7,868 nucleotides of DNA. Origin: PALSA-911 sp043742865 (lineage in GTDB: Bacteria > Pseudomonadota > Alphaproteobacteria > Acetobacterales > Acetobacteraceae). The translations under genes were made by a program, and so were the position numbers. The first letter of the stretch is position 1, and every line of letters starts with the position of its first letter. Shown one piece after another: positions 5,996-7,868 of the stretch. Below the pieces are notes generated by a model. The model was not told the origin of the DNA. It did no database searches and worked only from the letters and a program-made list of their open reading frames with translations. The stretch is from contig JAYTXR010000042.1 in NCBI GenBank assembly GCA_043742865.1, positions 1 through 7,868 of the forward strand. Reading direction: 5' to 3'.

Positions 5996-7294
5996 ATGGA
6001 CGTCCAAACCACCGAAGATTTGGCCACCGAAGATTTGGCCACTGAAGATTTGGCGGCACAAGCCTGGTCGCTGCCGCTGGATCAGCTCGATGTTAGCAAT
6101 CCCCTGCTCTACCAGCAGGATTGCTGGCGCCCGTATTTCGCCCGGCTGCGCCAGGAAGACCCGGTACACCGCTGCGAAAACGGCATGTATGGCGATTATT
6201 GGTCCGTCACCAGCTATCGCGACATCATGCAGGTCGACACCAGCCCGCAAATTTTCTCCTCGGATGCGATGTTGGGCGGCATCGTCATCCGTGACGTGCC
6301 GATGGATGCGCGCCGGCCCAGCTTCATCTCCATGGACCCGCCCAAGCACGACGCGCAGCGCAAGATCGTCTCTCCGATCGTTGCACCGGCGAACCTGGCC
6401 AATCTGGCCGGCACCATCCGCGAGCGGGCCGGGCGGATCCTGGACGGGCTGCCGCGCGATGAAACCTTCGACTGGGTGTCACGGGTCTCGGTCGAGCTGA
6501 CCACGCAGATGCTGGCGACTCTGTTCGATTTCCCGTTCGAGGAACGCGGCAAACTCACCCACTGGTCCAACGTCGCCACGGTGAACACCCGCGCCGGCAC
6601 CGAGATCGACTCGGAAGCCAAGCGCGACGCGGTGCTGCAGCAGGCGCTGGCCTATTTCAACGTGCTGTGGGAGCAGCGGGCGAAGGCGCCACCACAAGCG
6701 GACCTGATCTCGATGCTCGCGCATGGCGAGGCTACGCGCGACCTGCCGAGCCGCCCGCATGAATTTCTCGGCAATCTGATCCTGCTGATCGTCGGCGGCA
6801 ACGACACCACCCGCAACTCGATCTCGGGTAGCGTCCTGGCCCTGAACCAGAACCCCGATCAATATCAGAAACTGCGCGACAACCCGGCCCTGATCCCCAG
6901 CATGGTCTCCGAAACCATTCGTTGGCAGACGCCGCTGGCCTACATGCGCCGCACCGCCAAGCAGGACTTCCAGCTGCGCGACAAGCTGATCAAGGCCGGC
7001 GATAAGGTGCTGATGTGGTATGTGTCGGGCAATCGCGACGAAGAGGTGATCTCGGAGCCGAACCGCTACAACATCGAGCGCGAGCGGCCACGCCAGCATC
7101 TCTCGTTCGGCTTTGGCATCCACCGCTGCGTCGGCAATCGCCTGGCCGAACTTCAGCTGAAAATCATCTGGGAAGAGATCATGAAGCGCTTCCCTGTCGT
7201 TCAGGTGGTCGGCGACCCGCGCCGGGTGTTTTCAAGCTTCGTCAAGGGATACGAATATCTGCCCGTCGTGGTGCCGAAGCGAAACGCCATCTGA
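5996..7294 (+). CDS. cyp153: Cytochrome P450, CYP153 family (alkane/fatty-chain terminal hydroxylase)
   Basis: This 432-residue soluble P450 should hydroxylate the terminal carbon of medium-chain alkanes or similar chains, using O2 and electrons from a ferredoxin. Motifs: a CYP153-type N-terminus LDVSNPLLY near 32-40; MDPPKHDAQRK leading into the C helix; SVELTTQMLATLFDFP; I-helix oxygen-activating GGNDTT at 267-272; K-helix ETIR at 306-309 (E306, R309) followed by WQTPLAYMRRTA; and the heme loop FGFGIHRCVG at 371-380 with the axial cysteine C378. The stretches LLIVGGNDTTRNS and HRCVGNRLAELQL are characteristic of CYP153. The protein stops shortly after the heme domain, so it is a stand-alone P450, not a reductase fusion. 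Ferredoxin and ferredoxin reductase genes, which often accompany CYP153, are not next to it. Residues 6-20 are three TEDLA repeats, an unusual extension. Family assignment is firm; the true substrate is not known. Confidence 0.95.
   Translation: MDVQTTEDLATEDLATEDLAAQAWSLPLDQLDVSNPLLYQQDCWRPYFARLRQEDPVHRCENGMYGDYWSVTSYRDIMQVDTSPQIFSSDAMLGGIVIRDVPMDARRPSFISMDPPKHDAQRKIVSPIVAPANLANLAGTIRERAGRILDGLPRDETFDWVSRVSVELTTQMLATLFDFPFEERGKLTHWSNVATVNTRAGTEIDSEAKRDAVLQQALAYFNVLWEQRAKAPPQADLISMLAHGEATRDLPSRPHEFLGNLILLIVGGNDTTRNSISGSVLALNQNPDQYQKLRDNPALIPSMVSETIRWQTPLAYMRRTAKQDFQLRDKLIKAGDKVLMWYVSGNRDEEVISEPNRYNIERERPRQHLSFGFGIHRCVGNRLAELQLKIIWEEIMKRFPVVQVVGDPRRVFSSFVKGYEYLPVVVPKRNAI
6011..6055 (+). repeat. 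Three 15-bp tandem repeats coding TEDLA-TEDLA-TEDLA
   Basis: Copies at 6011-6025 and 6026-6040 are identical (ACCGAAGATTTGGCC). The third, 6041-6055, differs at two synonymous third positions. The unit length is a multiple of three, so gain or loss of copies keeps the P450 frame. The encoded acidic segment lies before the conserved P450 fold. Confidence 0.95.
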
Positions 7295-7386
7295 ATCACC
7301 ACGCCAGACCGCCTTCCAAGATCGACCTGATCGTCGTATTGATGCTAAGCTGAGGGGTCGGGGGAAAACTCGCGGTCTGAACGCTC

Positions 7387-7390
7387 GGAG
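7387..7390 (+). promoter_or_regulatory. Shine-Dalgarno of the exported protein
   Basis: GGAG lies seven bases before the ATG at 7398 and supports that start over the in-frame ATG at 7434, which would cut into the signal peptide. Confidence 0.6.
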
Positions 7391-7397
7391 ACATCTC

Positions 7398-7868
7398 ATG
7401 GGGTCGCCTGCCAAGGCCGCCGCTATCACGGCGATGGTGTGGTTTATCGGCCTGTCCGCCGCCTCGGCGCAGGTCGTCGTTCTGAACGCCAGAGGTCCGT
7501 CATCGGCGGCCTATCCGCAGGGCGCCGTGCTGGCGCCGGGCCGGTTGATCTCGCTGAAGGCCGGGGACCAGCTGGAGGTACTCGACGCCGCCGGATCACA
7601 TGTCCTCAACGGGCCGGTGTCGCTGCTGGCGGGACAGATTTCCGCGGGCAGCAAGGCCGCCCTACAGGATGTGTTCCGGCGCGCCAACGCCAGCCGCCCG
7701 GGCATAGCGGCGGTTCGCGGGTTCACTCTCGACGACGGTAAGCCCCCGCCTCCCACCGATGTCCCGCCTCTGTGGCGGCTTGACATCATCTCCTGGCAAC
7801 AGGGAGAGCCCAGCGATCCGCGCAACTTCTGCGTGGTGCGCGGGCGGATCCCGGTGCTGACTCGCGAC
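7398..7868 (+). CDS. Exported protein of unknown function, C-terminus beyond the window
   Basis: 157 codons are open from ATG 7398 to the right edge, with no stop, so the gene is incomplete. Residues 1-24 form a classic Sec signal peptide: a short basic start (MGSPAK), a hydrophobic core AAAITAMVWFIGLSAA, and an A-S-A cleavage site before Q25. The mature part begins VVVLNARGPSSAAYPQG, followed by a compact beta-like segment (ISLKAGDQLEVLDAAGSHVLNGP, about residues 51-73). Then come a basic helical stretch (LQDVFRRANASR) and a proline-rich linker (KPPPPTDVPP). After it the sequence reads LWRLDI and then NFCVV with one cysteine. From memory this layout resembles small periplasmic proteins of alphaproteobacteria encoded near CHASE2- or caspase-domain genes, but I cannot verify that. 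It lies 103 bp after CYP153 on the same strand with its own ribosome site. A functional link to the P450 is not supported. Confidence 0.75.
   Translation, partial: MGSPAKAAAITAMVWFIGLSAASAQVVVLNARGPSSAAYPQGAVLAPGRLISLKAGDQLEVLDAAGSHVLNGPVSLLAGQISAGSKAALQDVFRRANASRPGIAAVRGFTLDDGKPPPPTDVPPLWRLDIISWQQGEPSDPRNFCVVRGRIPVLTRD

Noticed and set aside
5891..6349. Minus-strand frame with repeated GGQIF segments
   Set aside because: The repetition is just the antisense reading of the 15-bp TEDLA repeats in CYP153.
6479..7123. Minus-strand frame of 214 codons antisense to CYP153
   Set aside because: Mirror of a strongly conserved P450 coding frame, with no motif or ribosome site of its own that I can see.
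7295..7397. Possible terminator after CYP153
   Set aside because: Only a 4-bp stem (CGAC/GTCG) is seen near 7320-7340 and no T-run follows, so no terminator is called.
7439..7741. Plus-strand frame of 100 codons
   Set aside because: It overlaps the exported-protein frame, which has a signal peptide and ribosome site, and its product is Arg/Gly-rich without motifs.

Overview
This 7.9 kb window looks like chromosomal DNA from a high-GC alphaproteobacterium. A Rhodospirillales or Acetobacteraceae-like host is my inference from the strong G/C preference at third codon positions, the CYP153 P450, the large beta-repeat surface protein and a TTAA-rich, CtrA-like promoter element. It holds five protein-coding genes, two of them cut by the window edges. 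I found no tRNA, rRNA, CRISPR array or insertion sequence.

Layout. (1) Positions 1-2996, minus strand: one uninterrupted reading frame of 998 codons, running off the left edge. It encodes a Gly/Ala/Ser/Thr-rich, cysteine-free extracellular beta-strand repeat protein. It consists of two tandem ~490-residue units followed by the first residues of what looks like an FG-GAP/VCBS calcium-binding repeat (DFNGD at the edge). (2) 2997-3161: a 165-bp intergenic region with a strong Shine-Dalgarno for the repeat protein and a cluster of three TTAA sites. (3) 3162-4094, minus: an AEC (auxin efflux carrier) family permease. (4) 4131-5783, minus: a type I Baeyer-Villiger monooxygenase of the phenylacetone-monooxygenase type, 36 bp upstream of the permease and probably co-transcribed with it. 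(5) 5784-5995: a divergent promoter region with a perfect 6+6 bp inverted repeat and a 12-bp tandem duplication. (6) 5996-7294, plus: a CYP153-family cytochrome P450. (7) 7398-7868, plus: an unrecognised exported protein with a clear signal peptide, running off the right edge.

How the genes may work together. The functional core is the divergent pair CYP153 / Baeyer-Villiger monooxygenase, with the permease downstream of the latter. CYP153 enzymes hydroxylate alkanes and related chains at the terminal carbon, and Baeyer-Villiger enzymes turn ketones into esters. A shared control region suggests joint induction by a hydrophobic carbon source such as an alkane, ketone or terpenoid, with the permease moving an organic acid product or substrate. 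This is inference. The ferredoxin and ferredoxin reductase that CYP153 needs are not in the window. The repeat protein and the exported protein have no evident link to this pathway.
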